A stretch of 64,000 nt of DNA from Hydnum rufescens UP504 (taxonomy: Eukaryota; Basidiomycota; Agaricomycetes; Cantharellales; Hydnaceae): NCBI GenBank assembly GCA_014904985.1, contig MU128915.1, positions 255,415 through 319,414 of the forward strand, read 5' to 3'. The translations under genes and the position numbers were made by a program. Numbering within the stretch: position 1 is the stretch's first letter; each line of letters opens with the position of its first letter. This document shows, piece after piece, positions 36,301 to 49,645 of the stretch. The notes below the pieces were generated by a model. That model was not told where the DNA came from. It saw nothing but the letters and a program-made list of their open reading frames with translations, and ran no database searches.

Positions 36301-38854
36301 ATCCGACAATCCGTTATCAGCATTCAAAGCCGTGAGTACACTTGTTGGCGTTGAATCGCCTTAATTGACACATCTGGCAGGGGTTCGTGGTGCGCGAGCC
36401 CGGCAACGTGTACAAGCCGAAAGGATCACCCTCGCCGCGACTCAACTGCAATCTCTTATGTGGGGAGTGTAAGTAGAGGTGACCTCGGCTTCCGCAAAAT
36501 AAAGGTCTGACGTCTTGCGTTACCACTAGGTTGGCGCGAAGAAGATATCATGCAGATATTCGCCTGGTGGTTTACCTCCAATCCTGCATCCGTCGTCGGT
36601 ATGCCAGGCGGGAACTCCAAGTACTCCGAACGGAAGCTCGATCAGCATCTAAGTTCAAGGAGATTTCGTACAAGCTCGAGAATAAGGTCGTCGAACTTAC
36701 GCAGACACTGCAAGCCCGCACGCTGGAGAAGAAAGAGTTAGTGAATAAGCTTTCTGAATTGGAGAGACAGCTACAAGTATGGCAATCGAAACACGAGGAG
36801 GTGGACAACCGCGCAAAGCAGCTCCAAGTTGACATGCAAACTTCACATGTTCCCAAGCCTCGTTTCGATGAGCTACTGCTTGCGAAGCAAACTCTGGATG
36901 CTCAACTCGAGGACTCCACTCGGCGTGTTACGGCTCAGGACGAAGAGATCAAGAGTCTGACTGCCGAACTTGAGCGGCAAACTCACGATATGGAGCACAG
37001 ACAGAAAGTGGCTGCAGAGGAGGCGGCCGCGGCTGCTTCAAAAGCTGCTGAGAATGGACCCACTTATGCAGCACTGAAGGCCGAATTGTCTACCCTTCGC
37101 GATCAACTTAACCGATCCAATGCCCTCAATACATTGACGCGCTCTGCCCGTGACCCAATATCGCCTGGCCTTAAAGCCTTCGACACCCAGCAGAATGCTT
37201 TGATAACCCCGAGTCCTTCGAATGGTAGTCTTAATGGCAGGCACCTGCGTCGGCACAGTTCAGCCGGGGCTTATGGGACAGACATATACAATGGCCGGGA
37301 CGCGCTCACCGTTCTCAATGACATCAAGCGTAGTCAGAACCCACGTGCCGCTTCCGTTGCGTTCAATGGTGCAGACGGTATTCCACGATTCCGTGGAAAC
37401 GGTCTTGGTAATATCTATGATGACCCCGCAGAGGAGAAGGTCAAACTTCTCGAAGATGCTCAGCACCTGGACGAGGATGTCTTAGATGGCCTCATTCGTG
37501 GCTTGAAAATCCCCATGCCGAGCTTGACTAACCCCCCTCCATCAAAGAGGTTCTTTTCCCTGCCAATTTAATCGCCCTTATCACCAACGAAATGTGGAAG
37601 TTCGGATTAATTCCAGAGAGCGAGCGATTCCTAGCCAACGTTATGCAGACGATTCAAGCTCACGTCATGGTTAGCACGTTCATGATACCACACCGTCGGG
37701 TTTTGCTGATGATTCCATCTAGTCTTTTTCTGGAGAGGATTCTATCATTCCCGGCGTGTTTTGGCTATCAAATGTCCAGGAGCTTCTCTCGTTCATCTGC
37801 ACTGCGGAGAGCGACATGTTGCAAGGCATCGGTCCTGGTGGCGAACCGCATGGGCGCGACTTCGACTGGGCCGATTATGAACGACTCGTTTCCATTGTCA
37901 AGCACGACCTGGACAGTCTAGAGTACAACATCTACCATACCTGGATGATGGAGACGAAGAAGCGTCTAGCGAAGATGGTTATACCGGCTCTGATCGAGAG
38001 CCAATCTCTCCCTGGATTTACGACTACTGATGGAGGAGGAAGACTGTTCAATCGATTACTCAATTCTAACTCGCAGCCTGCTTTCAGCATGGACGACGTG
38101 CTCAACTTGCTCAACAAAGTATGGAAAGCTTTGAAGAGTTTCTACATGGAGGAGTCTGTTGTGCAACAGGTGGTAATCGAACTGTTGCGCTTTGGTTGGG
38201 GTTACGAGTTTCAATGATCTCCTTATGCGAAGAAATTTTTGCTCTTGGAAACGGGGTGAGGATGCTGTGTCTTGCGTGATATACATCTTCGCTCAAGCCC
38301 TTTCTGGTTTTAGCCATGCAAATTCAGTACAACATTACTCGGATAGAAGAATGGTGCAAGTCGCACGACATGCCCGAGGGCACTCTGCAACTAGAGCATT
38401 TGATGCAGGCCACCAAACTACTCCAGTTGAAGAAGGTATGCCTGTGTTGGATGTTTGTGCTGCTATCTTCTCAGACCAAGATTGTTCTGTAGGCATCATC
38501 TGCCGATATTCAAATCATCTACGACGTCTGCTGGATCCTCACTCCATTACAGATCCAAAGGATGTGCAGCAATTATTTCGTCGCTGATTATGAAGTGCGT
38601 ACTCTTATGCTCAGCTACACATTTCGTACTAACTTGATGCCCTCCAGCATCCGATCTCCCCCGAGATTCTGCGTGTTGTGGCGTCTCGAGTGATACCGAA
38701 CGACAAGACAGACCACTTGTTGTTATCCCCAGAGAGCGAGGAAGTGGGCCCATACGAGCTCCCATTACCACGGGAAATCTCTGGGCTAGAGACCTACGTT
38801 CCTTCGTACCTCAACGTTCCACATGTTCGACGCCTGGCGAGTCTGGTGGAATGA
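33310..38854 (+). CDS. myo5: Class V myosin heavy chain; two frame breaks and an unusual switch II insert
   Basis: Domains in order: SH3-like N-terminus (GTRVWFPDKELCWISGEV); motor with the IYTYSGIVLIAVNPF block, P-loop GESGAGKTESAKL, switch I NDNSSRFGKYLQ, switch II LDIYGFEH and actin-binding HYIRCIKPNEQKR; a neck with about six IQ motifs (36060-36630); coiled coil (36650-37100); linker; and C-terminal globular dilute domain (IPGVFWLSNVQELLSFICTA, CSNYFVADYEHPISPEILRV) ending at 38854. Class V myosins carry vesicles and organelles along actin to growing tips. One base is missing near 37544-37550 and one is extra in the T3 at 38191-38193. The intron at 33635-33695 is GC-AG. Between switch II and the relay helix there is a 51-base insert (34875-34925). 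Confidence 0.95.
33635..33695 (+). other. GC-AG intron in myosin V
   Basis: LNEPS plus one base precede GCAAGT. The frame resumes after TTTCTAG to give VLHTIANRY (phase 1). This conserved motor segment fixes both ends. Confidence 0.85.
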
Positions 38855-39601
38855 TAGTGTTCCTTCGTATATGGATTTAGTTTTTTTTTTTCATTCTATT
38901 CTATGTACACACTGTAGGGTGATTTCCCCTCTTCTGTTTCCTCTTTTCCGCTCCGCTGGCTCGTGTATATATAGCTCCAATTCTTTTGGCTTGTTGGTGA
39001 CCGAAAAGGCAAGACTCCCCGTGACTGGACGGGATCAGATTCTACTTCGAGTTTTTCTATCTGTCGGCGAGCACTTATACATGGCGAGGTGGGCCGATTG
39101 AGCTGGCTAGACGTGTCTCGCACCAATGGGAACTCGTTGATCTAGCTTTACTCCATCTACTGGCTTTGATGTTAGCAATGAGAAGGAATGGGCTGCTAAC
39201 CTTGGTATAACAAAGGCGCCCACGTCGATGTGAATCCTTACTCAGTTACTTCGCATTCCAGGACTACTAGACTGGGATAACACCTCCATAATATTCACCA
39301 AGAGATCTCTTATGGACTTTCTCAAGTATGTGCCTTGTGGTTACGGTGGTTACGACGGGTTGGAAGCCTTATTCTGTTCGCCATCAATAGATACGCTGGT
39401 GTCACGGTGGATCCGAACTTTTCGATCATTCAAAAGCTTCCCCGTGTGTCCCCAACTGAAGCTGAACGATGCAGACCGTTTGATTCTTGTTCTTAAGGGT
39501 TTGCCGAGTTCGGAAAGGTGGAAGGCGTGAAATCATCCAGTGCTACTTCTGGCAAGTTAGATTTGTGCTCCTTGTTTTATTGTGCGACTGATACGCCAAG
39601 G
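38855..39601. other. Intergenic
   Basis: 3' flank of myosin V and leader of the PGG-repeat gene. A T10 run lies near 38881. No gene that I can support. Confidence 0.4.
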
Positions 39602-40187
39602 ATGCCAGAACCTACTCCTGTCGCTGCAACCGCTCCCGTTGTACAGGCTCCTGGAGGTTTTAAGCCCTCTCGGCGCGTTCGGGTCAGCGACGTAGCAATT
39701 TGTCCGCTGCAGTGCAAAAGTGCTTATCACCATAGTTTTCAGACTGTCCCTGGAGGCGTCCAGACTATCAACCTCTTCGGGGAAGATGATGAAGCCTCCA
39801 CGTTCCCTCTTTCGAAACCATCGACTGTAAGTCATTGGTGTGGTCCTCGCGTCATCAACCAGACTCTGACTTCGTTCTAGGCACCTGTGGAACCCAGCGA
39901 GCCACCTACATCGGATTCGCTCGAGCCGGACGATGGACCGTCGGTCGATCGATCCCAAGATACCACCCATACAGGGTTCAAGCCTAGCAGGCGCGTGCGA
40001 GAGCGGCCAGGCGGGACCGACAGTATTGCCGCGATGTTTGCGGACGAGAACGATGGGCCTGAGATCTTCAAACCTTCGCGTCGCGTGCGAACCCAGCCTG
40101 GAGGCCAGTCTTCTGGAGTAAGTGGCCCTTGCGATTGGAGCTCATCATGCCTTTTGCTGAATCGGAGATATTGGGTAGCTCTGGTAA
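39602..40187 (+). CDS. Small protein with three FKPSRRVR-PGG repeats (Jupiter/SPIRAL1-like motif)
   Basis: Exons 39602-39682, 39743-39826, 39881-40117 and 40179-40187 sum to an intact frame of 136 residues. The unit FKPSRRVR, two residues, PGG and a Ser/Thr-rich stretch occurs three times (from residues 20, about 94 and about 121). The first unit is followed by INLFGEDDE, the second by IAAMFADEND. The spacer is acidic and Pro-rich. An SRxLxPPGGxxS...LF pattern is known in the microtubule-associated Jupiter/HN1 proteins and plant SPIRAL1, so a microtubule link is a reasonable but weak inference. The terminal exon (ends GLW) rests on a GTAAGT...GGGTAG intron of 61 bases. Another acceptor near 40290 would give a different tail. 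Confidence 0.55.
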
Positions 40188-40597
40188 AGTGTGGCAGTTC
40201 ACGGTCTTTTCATGAATATACTGTTTCGGGGTCAAATGTCCTTGAGATCTCGACTCGCTGTATTCTACATCTCATGTTGTCGCAATGTTTAGTTCAGGCC
40301 AAAGTTACATAATGTGCCGAATTTTCGTATGTCCGCGGAGAATGCCGCATGTCCTTGTCACAACAGGGGCGAAGGTATCCTAACCCCCTACTGCTGATTT
40401 CTATTCCTGTTCTTGCGTTTGGCGTGTTTGCAGCACTTGTGAAGTATAGGTATGGTTTCCCGATCCCCCATTCCAATTTCCTCAATCATCCGTATCACGA
40501 TCTTGATTGATCTGCCGTAGGGAGATTCAGAGCCCAGCCTCCAAGAGACCTCGACAGCATCCCAACCCACTAAACCCTCCGGTGCAGAAAGACTAAT

Positions 40598-41646
<1,049 letters not shown>

Positions 41647-42095
41647 ATATAGAGGGCGTTCGAATCAAATATTCCCGCATGTTTCTCATAGATTGGCTAC
41701 AACGGTTGCTTGTATCTGCTGAGATCCTTCCGTAATCGATTTTTCGATTACCCCTTTTGTCGCAAAAATACGGGTCTTGGAACCAAGAGCAAGTACAGGG
41801 TTAGGAACTTATATGAGCTGGACCGGCAACTTGTGCGATACCTGCCGACTCAAGAGACGGGGCAGACAAAGACACCTCCCAATTTACTCACGCGCAAAGT
41901 ACGACACCGTCGACAAGAAACATTCATTTGTAGCGTGCGCACATGAGGAAAGTCCTCCCAGGATTGACTCTGCTCAAGACGCAGTTGCCTCGTGCACAGC
42001 GCAGCCGGGCCAGCTGCCACTGTTGAAAAAGGCGGCATATACCTTCGCGGAGGATATGCAGCCTTGTCCCAAACCCTTCCACGGCCTACTGTGCT
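41647..42095. other. Intergenic between convergent genes
   Basis: The 450 bases between the UMP kinase stop and the stop of the RRM-like gene. I see nothing gene-like. Confidence 0.4.
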
Positions 42096-43338
42096 TCACC
42101 TAAGCGCCGGGCCCCAAAATCTCCCGACGTACAGGTCTTCCAAGATCAACCGCCCTTCCCTTTCCATTTCCGCATTATACCTGTGTTGAAGAGCGAAGTA
42201 TCGTGCACGATCGAGTTCGCCTTCCGCAATTTGTCTTTCCATCTCGAGCTTGTCATGAAGTGTCTTATAGCGCGCTTCCCATTCTTCAGCTCGCTCGCGC
42301 CACATAGCTTCACCTGGCACAAGATGAGAGTGTTGAAGCTCTCGTTGCTGTTTCCAGTGTTCCGCTTGATCCCGCCAATATCTAGTTTCAGCGGCTGCCG
42401 CTGCAAGTTGGCTTTCACAGGATTCCATTATGTGACTGAACGACCGCAAGGGCAAATTATCGATGCGGCCCCCTGACCCCAGCGATGGCACTGAATAACC
42501 CTCTGGTTCCAGCCATGGCGGTGGCCCTGGCCCAGTTCCAGGCTCCAGCCCTAGCTTGTTCGATGCCGAAGGCTCGACCAGAGATTCAGAGAGAGGTAAA
42601 GATGGATCTGAGGGTGCCATGATATCTGTAGCATGTGGGGGAGTAGAATGGGTGCCGATTTTAGGCAATGCAACATTTGCAGGGGTGTTCGGAGTAGTCT
42701 GACGGGATGCTTCCCGATCCCATGAAATGCTAGCAGTTGACTTGCGACGACGCTTCGCCCTCGATATCGTCGTCGCGTTCTCAGCCGCAGAAATTTCTTT
42801 ATCGGGACTGTGGAGCGCTGGGGATGTCATCGACGGTAGGGGTTTGGGAGCTTTACCAGGAATCGCATTCGATTTACTGGTCAGATCTACTCGTCTCAAG
42901 AGTTCGGGAAGACGATAATAACGAAGAGAAGACGGGTCCATCTTCTGTATCGCGCCCCAATGCCAGACCTCCCTGTTATCGACCCACCGTATCCGATTTC
43001 CCATTGATTCCACTACGTGTCTGGCTTGTGTTGCAGTCGCGAATGTGATAAAAAAGCTGGGAAGAGCCTCAGCAGTGAGCCACTTTTGAATATGAATCCT
43101 GCGTAGTGAAATATGTGTAATGTCATCGGCAAAGTTCTGGAGTCAAAGCACGAACACTGTCCCCCCAAACCGAAGCACACTTTCTCTTAGCTGGTTGACA
43201 GTCGGGGTCACATCTTCATTGACCACTCAGCATCAGATGCTTCCTGCAAACAGGTTTCAGCTAGATACCTTCAAATTGGTCCACATTCAGGATACAGTCC
43301 ATGTCTACACCAGACTCTGTTCGTTTTCGCTTCGGCAT
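42096..43338 (-). CDS. Uncharacterised protein with degenerate RRM-like N-terminus and coiled coil
   Basis: The start MPKRKRTESGVDMDCIL at 43338 is followed by two introns and a segment that reads VNEDVTPTVNQLRESVLRFG, then HIQKWLTAEALPSFFITFAT and QARHVVESMGNR. The spacing of strand-helix-strand-helix looks like an RNA-recognition motif, but the RNP aromatic residues are not convincing. Next is a disordered Pro/Ser region with a basic patch (RAKRRRKS), then a C-terminal coiled coil (about 42140-42420, RDQAEHWKQQRELQHSHL ... EWEARYKTLHDKLEMERQ). I do not recognise the family. It is convergent with UMP kinase. The first exon junctions are inferred by phase. Confidence 0.5.
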
Positions 43339-44615
43339 TGGGATCGATGGCATTCCCTTGAAACTGAGAGATTACTCGTGTCCTAAAAGCCTCTTGAACG
43401 TCTGGGGCGGAAACGAGGGAGCTGCTCCTTCCGATCGCGGCTAGATCCGGCCAGTGTGGATGCAAAAATCAAGTGCCGCATGGCAACCCCACACAAGTTG
43501 AAATGACTTGAGCGCTGGGCCCACCCCATGCGAGGATGATTATCAGAGCGAAGGGAAAACTTTTGAGCGTATTTGAAAAACGTGTAGGGGTCCTAAAATT
43601 AAGAAGGAAGATTCCGACTGCGTCCCTATATTTGAGGATTGATTTTATCCGGCGGCGTCAGAAGTCGGGCCTGGATGCGCGCTTAATTCGAACTTTGACT
43701 AGCTGAGGCCAGATTCGAACTGGGATAATCCCGAATCATCATAGGTATTCGCACATGTAATCCTTCGCTGAGTTCTCACCGAGTCATGTTTGATGTTGCC
43801 CACAGTCGTAAGGCGATAGCCTTTCCTGGCCTGACAACTGTTTTCCGGAGTAATCTACCCACCCAAGTACTCTCACACAGAAGTCCTAATGGTTCCCACA
43901 AGCATGCCGCAACCGGAGCAAATATTTCCGCTACCTAGCAGGCTTTGGGAACCTAACGAAAACCCGAAATTGACAGACCCATGAAAAAAGTCTGACTACC
44001 CACGTAACATGAATGCATTACTGTAGTGCTCCTATTGAGGAATTAACCTGTCCCGTGCTCGGTTTGATCAACAACGCGTAATTTTTCAGCTCTCGTCCTC
44101 TCTTCGAAGACGACGCCAGGTTTGCGATCGCCCACAAAAGCCACAAAAGCAATATGATGTTGTCTAACTCTACGGGTGGCACAGACCCGTCCGCCCCTGC
44201 ATTTATAGGCATGGACATCCATTCAGTTATTCTGTCTCTCTATTAAATCTCAGCGGAGAAGCACCAGACCATCCAAGCTGATGCCCCAGGCCGTCCACAT
44301 AATGCGGATTCTTAAGATGCAGGCCCCTAAGAATGAGGCAAACGAGTCGGGGCTTCTCGCGGAGAGCATCGTGTGGCAACTGGAAGAACTGGAAAGACAT
44401 GAGACCAATTTCAGGAAACTAGACTCACGTTAATCGGAGTCTCGTAATGAACACCCGGGAGAGGAGACAACGTCGTGAGCTATTCGATGACGAGGTATGG
44501 TATGCTGCATAAAAGGTATATTTCATCTGCATGTGAACCTGGTAGGGAGAACGTATGATGGTAAATTTGGGTTGCTTTGACAGTGATTCAAATACATATG
44601 CAGCGGCTCAAGTGC
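43339..44615. other. Intergenic, 1.3 kb
   Basis: Upstream of the RRM-like gene and downstream of the small unknown gene. No ORF with family signal and no clear repeat. Confidence 0.4.
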
Positions 44616-45176
44616 CTAGGAGCATATTGATGCATTTTTCCAAAGTGCCTGAAGTGTCAGCAACTTGTCAGTTGTGCCCTGGGAGAATTGAAGGCTCAAA
44701 TATACTTTGCTTGTCACTCTCTCCTCCCCGTCTTCAACGCTTCTTGACGTGAATTGCTCCCCAATGCTGGGCGTGTTAATAGAACGGGCAAGGCCTTCCA
44801 GTACAGCGACTTCAATAGAGTACTGTCTAGCCAGGACTTCAAGCTCCTCTCGAGATCGGACACTCTTGCGTGCATCCAGAAGCTCGGATAGTAATGAGGC
44901 TGTCATGCGGTTCGGTATGGGCCTAAAGGAGAGTGCTTGGTCCTCTGATATTTTACGCGATTCGAACATCTGAGATGTCGGATTAATCTCCTTTGTTGTC
45001 TAGTCGTTGTCAGAAATTTGAGCCCTGGATTTCTGTAAGTAGATTATAATGAAACGAGGACTTGCTTGATTATCGTGTACTGTCATTCGTGGAGCGTTGG
45101 CCTGCCCGAGACTATACAAACTCTTCACGAGGTGGGGATCTTTCGCATCATCCAGTATGGCTTCGAGGAACGTCAT
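44616..45176 (-). CDS. Small unknown protein, probably conserved
   Basis: An exon beginning MTFLEAILDDAKDPHLVKSL (ATG at 45176) seems to splice, phase 0, to FESRKISEDQALSFRPIPNR at about 44969. That leads into TASLLSELLDARKSVRSREE and LARQYSIEVAVLEGLARSIN. The composition is helical, charged and protein-like, and the two parts share a phase. The upstream frame stays open (YWLDRLSGL) to about 45206, so a further 5' exon is possible. The 3' end (stop at 44616) depends on whether the tract after ERV is an intron. I cannot name the family. It is divergent from dhc1, with about 285 bases between the start codons. Confidence 0.45.
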
Positions 45177-45462
45177 CAGTCCCGATAACCGGTCGAGCCA
45201 GTAATACTAATTACATTGAGTCTTGTGGTCTTCAGCTTGATATGAGGGAGATGGGGGCGGGCGGTGGGTGATATTTAATTGTGGACGATCGGTGCGTGCC
45301 CCCGCCCAGCTTGGGGGCGGGCGTGCTGGCAGCTTACGGGACAGTCTCGAGGTTGACCCGCCCATAAAGTCGTGTTGAGCCAAACTACCGAATTTTCACT
45401 CGGAAATTACCGCGTGGCGACCATTCTACTCTACTGAAGTGCGCGTCGAGGGACATGCGACA

Positions 45463-48400
45463 ATGTCCATCTCTTCTGCAATTCCGCCCTCGTCCTCGGT
45501 GTCACCCTCTCTAGCTGAATCGATCAATGGGAATGCCGCTTCTCTCTCCTCTTTCGACACCTCAGTTTTCAAGTCATATCTACTTTCCCTATTGCCTCCT
45601 GTCCTTGGCGCTACGCTTGACGACCTTCGTGATAGCCTCTTTGACGACGAATTTGACGAACGAATAAGCAGGTTCGCTGCCGAAGGCGGCAGTGTCATTT
45701 ATGTAGCCAAGACGCGCCTTGAGTCTGAAGGTATGCACAATTACTCTATATTGAGCACAATAAAACTGGACATCGTCCTTAGATGAGGGCCCTCCGATAT
45801 ATCAATACCATATTGCCCCACATCTCTCATACAATTCTTCTAATGTTACGACCCTCGCCCTCATAAAGCGGACTCCTGTTTTGGATACCCTAGCTCCATT
45901 GCCCTCACAACTTCATATACTCAACCTTTTCGGAGGCGAAGAGACACCGTACGAAAGTCTTCACGCCGTGGTGAGCTATGCCGTGAAGCCATGGTTTGAC
46001 GCCTTTGTGGGAACGCGTGGCGGTGCCAAGGAAGGGGACGGTAAAATGGGAATCCCAATGACGAAGAAGAAATTTGCAGAACTCGAATTATCTCTCCTCC
46101 ACCTACAACAAAACGTCGAAATACCCGAAACACACCTGATCATCCACCCAGTCATTCAACGGGCCGTGGCTCAAGTATGTAGTTCGCCTCCCGTACATTG
46201 CGTATTCCTAAATCCCATTTAGGCACAAGCACAAGGGGTTCGGCCAAATATCAATCATCTCCCTACATCTCAAATCAATGACAGTACATTTCTCAACACA
46301 CTACAAGGTCATGTCAATATCTGGATCAAATCGATCCAGGCTGTCACCAAGCTCTCTCGAGACGTGTCGTCCGGGACGGCGTCCCAAGAGATTAACTTCT
46401 GGCTAAGTTTGGAGCGTGCATTGGAGGCAATCGAAACCCAACTCCGGAGCGATGAAGTCCTCATGGTCATGGATTGCCTGCGAAATGCGAAACGGTTTCA
46501 TGCCACTGTCAGCTTTATTGCCGACACGGGTCTCAAAGATGCCACAGATGTCGTCCATAAACACAACCAGCTCATGAAAGACTTTCCTCTCAATGAGTTG
46601 TTGTCGGCAACAGATCTGGATAAAATCCAAGAATCCTTACACCTTATCTTCAACCATCTAAACAAGAAGCTGAAGCTTTCGTGTGTCCTTTCTTTTTTTC
46701 GCTCCGGCTATCACCCTGAATCATTTCATATAGGCCATACCCAATTCGCCGGGCGCTCCCATTAGTAGAAGCTATATCGCGCGACTTCAATGACCAGCTC
46801 CTACGCGTCCTTACATCCCATCGACTGCCTTATACCCCTTACGAGACCTTTGATCGCCTTCTCTCCCAAACCCAAGCCATCTTCCGAACGTGGGACGAAC
46901 ATATGGGGGGGTTCATTGACGTCGCGCGTGATGTCACTCGTCGGCGCCGGGAGAAGTTCATAGCTATCAAAGTACAGCCTGCGCACGCGAAACTGATGGA
47001 ACGATGTCGATACCTTCGAGACTGGCGCAAACAACACGAACAACTCGCTGTGATGACCGGGCCAACTAAAGGGTTAGGCGGTTCTGGGAAAGAAGTCGGT
47101 GGCATGGATATGGAAGAAGAGGTGAAGGAAGCGTACGAAGTCGTAAAGAGCATCGACGTCCTTGACGTTTCCGTTGGCAAGTTTTTTTAATACCTCACTG
47201 GCAGTGGACCAATTAGCTGATCCTCGCCAGCGCAGAGGGCACCGAGATATGGGTCACTGCAGAGAATGCCTACAATGAGCGCGTAGCGCGTGTCGAGAAC
47301 CAAATCATTGCACGATTGCGGGACCGGCTAGGCACTGCACGAAATGCCAACGAAATGTTTCGCGTCTTCTCCAAATTCAATGCATTGTTCGTTCGACCGA
47401 AGGTATGATGACGACGCAATCTGGAGAAAAATATCTTTTACCCATCCCCCCTAGATTCGAGGAGCCATCCAGGAATATCAAACGCAACTTATAGATTCGG
47501 TAAAAGTGGATATCAAGCAACTGCATGACAAGGTTTGCCATCAAGTGGCTTTCACTACGACAGTGCTTCATGGTTGAAATTTTTCTATCAGTTCAAGACA
47601 CAATACCGATTCTCAGAAGCCTACCATATGTCCCAGATGCGAGACCTACCCCCAATAGCTGGTGCAATCATCTGGGCGCGAGAAATCGAGCGTCAGCTAT
47701 CTACCTACATGAAACGCGTGGAAGATGTGCTCGGAAAAGGTTGGGAGCTGTATGCCGAAGGTCAAAAACTCCAGACAGAGAGTACAGCCTTCCGTAGGAA
47801 GCTGGATACGCGGCCAGTTTATGAAGCATGGCTACACGATATCAATCGGCGTGACATGGGCATCAATGGGCGGTTGTTCGAGATCATTCGACTACGCGGC
47901 GGTGGATATCAACTCGCAGTCAATTTCGACCCTCAGATCATAACGTTGTTCAAGGAAGTTCGGAACCTCCTCTGGCTGAATTACCAAGTCCCTCATGCGA
48001 TATCGAATATGGCCAAGGATGCTAAGCGGGTATATCCGCATGCAGTGAGCTTGATGGAGACTGTGCGGACGTACAGCCAGACTCTGGACCTGGTAGAAAA
48101 GAACCAGCCAATCGAAATGTTGGTGGCAGAGTTCCGGAACGAGGCACAACGGATGATATCTCGAGGTTAGTATACTTGCGACTGGCCGCGAACTTTCAAA
48201 TTCATCATTCATTTGGTTAGGAATGTCTGTTCGGTGGGACTTTTTCGTTAATGCGTTTGATACCCATCGATATTTGCCAGCAGCCGGGCTCGAAGGGCGA
48301 GAGAACCGGAATCTTGCTTTCGTTCGCGAGTTTGCGGGCGTTGTTTCCGTTTTCCAGGTCCGCAGATATACCGATTATATGCCGGCATCTTAGTTGACTT

Positions 48401-49645
48401 GAGCAACCTCGACTTAGGATAAAACGAATTCGTTGATCGATTCGTACAAGGAAATTAACCGGGTGGTAGAGGAACTGTCGACATGCCCATTCACCACACA
48501 AGCTTTTGCCGAATTAATTGCAAAAATCCAGTCAGCGGTGCGCCCTTTTACTGCATTTATCCACCACAGCCATTCACCTTAGATCGAGACAGATCGATCG
48601 ACTCAACCTAGGAGGGCTATGCCAACCTTGACCACTGGGTTGCCCGTCTCGATCAGCGCATAGAGGGCATTCTCCTCCAACGCCTCAGCTCTATCATCCA
48701 GCTTTGGTGTACGGAATTCGAGAAGAACGAGGATGATAGTAGAAGAGACTCTGCCTTACGGGACCTGACTAGCAAGCGTCGAGGGGATAAGAAATTCAAA
48801 GATGACAAGGCTCGTTCTATGCGATTCGCACCGACGCCAAGCACTTACCTTTCGTCGGAAGTAGGTCGCGGAGGGCACCCTGACACTCAAACCTATCGTG
48901 CATGAAATTAGAATACAGGATCAAGTTATTTTCCTTGATCCACCAATCGAGTATGCTCGTCAGACGTGGATAAAGCAGCTACATGATTGGCTTGGTATGT
49001 CATCACGGAGCACACGGTGCGGATTAGCACTTATTTGGGCTCAATCATATAGCTGTCGTTTGTGGCCAGCATCGGATCCAAAGCTCTCGGTATGAGATCG
49101 GATTGCAGATGCGGGGTACAAGTATGACAGAAACCACTTATACGTCATTGGTAAGCTGTGCAGCGCTCTTCAGAGATTTGGGGTCTGACGGGAACGAAAG
49201 CTTACACAATTCACCGACGACACATTGAACCGCCCGTTTGCGCTGATCGAGAATAAGATCCAGCAGGTGACAGAGTATGTTGGGAAGTGGTTACAGTTCC
49301 AATCACTTTGGGACCTCGAAGCGGAATACGTCTTTAACCGGCTTGGCGACTCACTTGCCAATTGGCAGCAACTCCTCACGGAAATCAAGAAGACGCGGTC
49401 CACATTCGACAATTCGGACACGGAGCGCTCTTTCGGGGTTTGTGTGATCGATTATGAGCAGGTTCAAGCACGGGTGAACGCCAAGTACGACGCCTGGCAA
49501 CGGGACATCCTTAGTCGGTTTGGGATGAAACTTGGTAATGCTATGAAGGAGATGTATCGCGGCTATTCTCAAGGCACGGAACGAGCTGGAACATCACTCG
49601 ATAGAGGGGCTGGTTGGAGGTGTGACCGCGGGACGACGATTTTGA
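45463..49645 (+). CDS. dhc1: Cytoplasmic dynein heavy chain, N-terminal tail gene (split dynein); frame breaks
   Basis: About 1,200 residues over roughly 13 exons match the dynein tail (DHC_N1): [144 protein letters not shown] and finally [15 protein letters not shown]. The frame then runs [11 protein letters not shown] to a TGA at 49643. No linker (DHC_N2), AAA ring or stalk follows; the next gene is a kinase. The tail dimerises the motor and binds intermediate and light-intermediate chains. Schizophyllum commune encodes the tail (dhc1) and motor (dhc2) separately, so this is a split gene and not a truncation artefact. Extra bases break the frame at 48611-48615, 48873-48875 and 49557-49562. 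The intron at 47177-47235 is GC-AG. Confidence 0.9.
47177..47235 (+). other. GC-AG intron in dhc1
   Basis: SIDVLDVSV plus one base precede GCAAGT. After CGCAG the frame gives [14 protein letters not shown] (phase 1). No GT donor in the right phase is present. Confidence 0.8.

Noticed and set aside
43680..43760. tRNA-like B-box (CCAGTTCGAATC on minus)
   Set aside because: No acceptor stem pairing, A-box or anticodon arm can be built around it.
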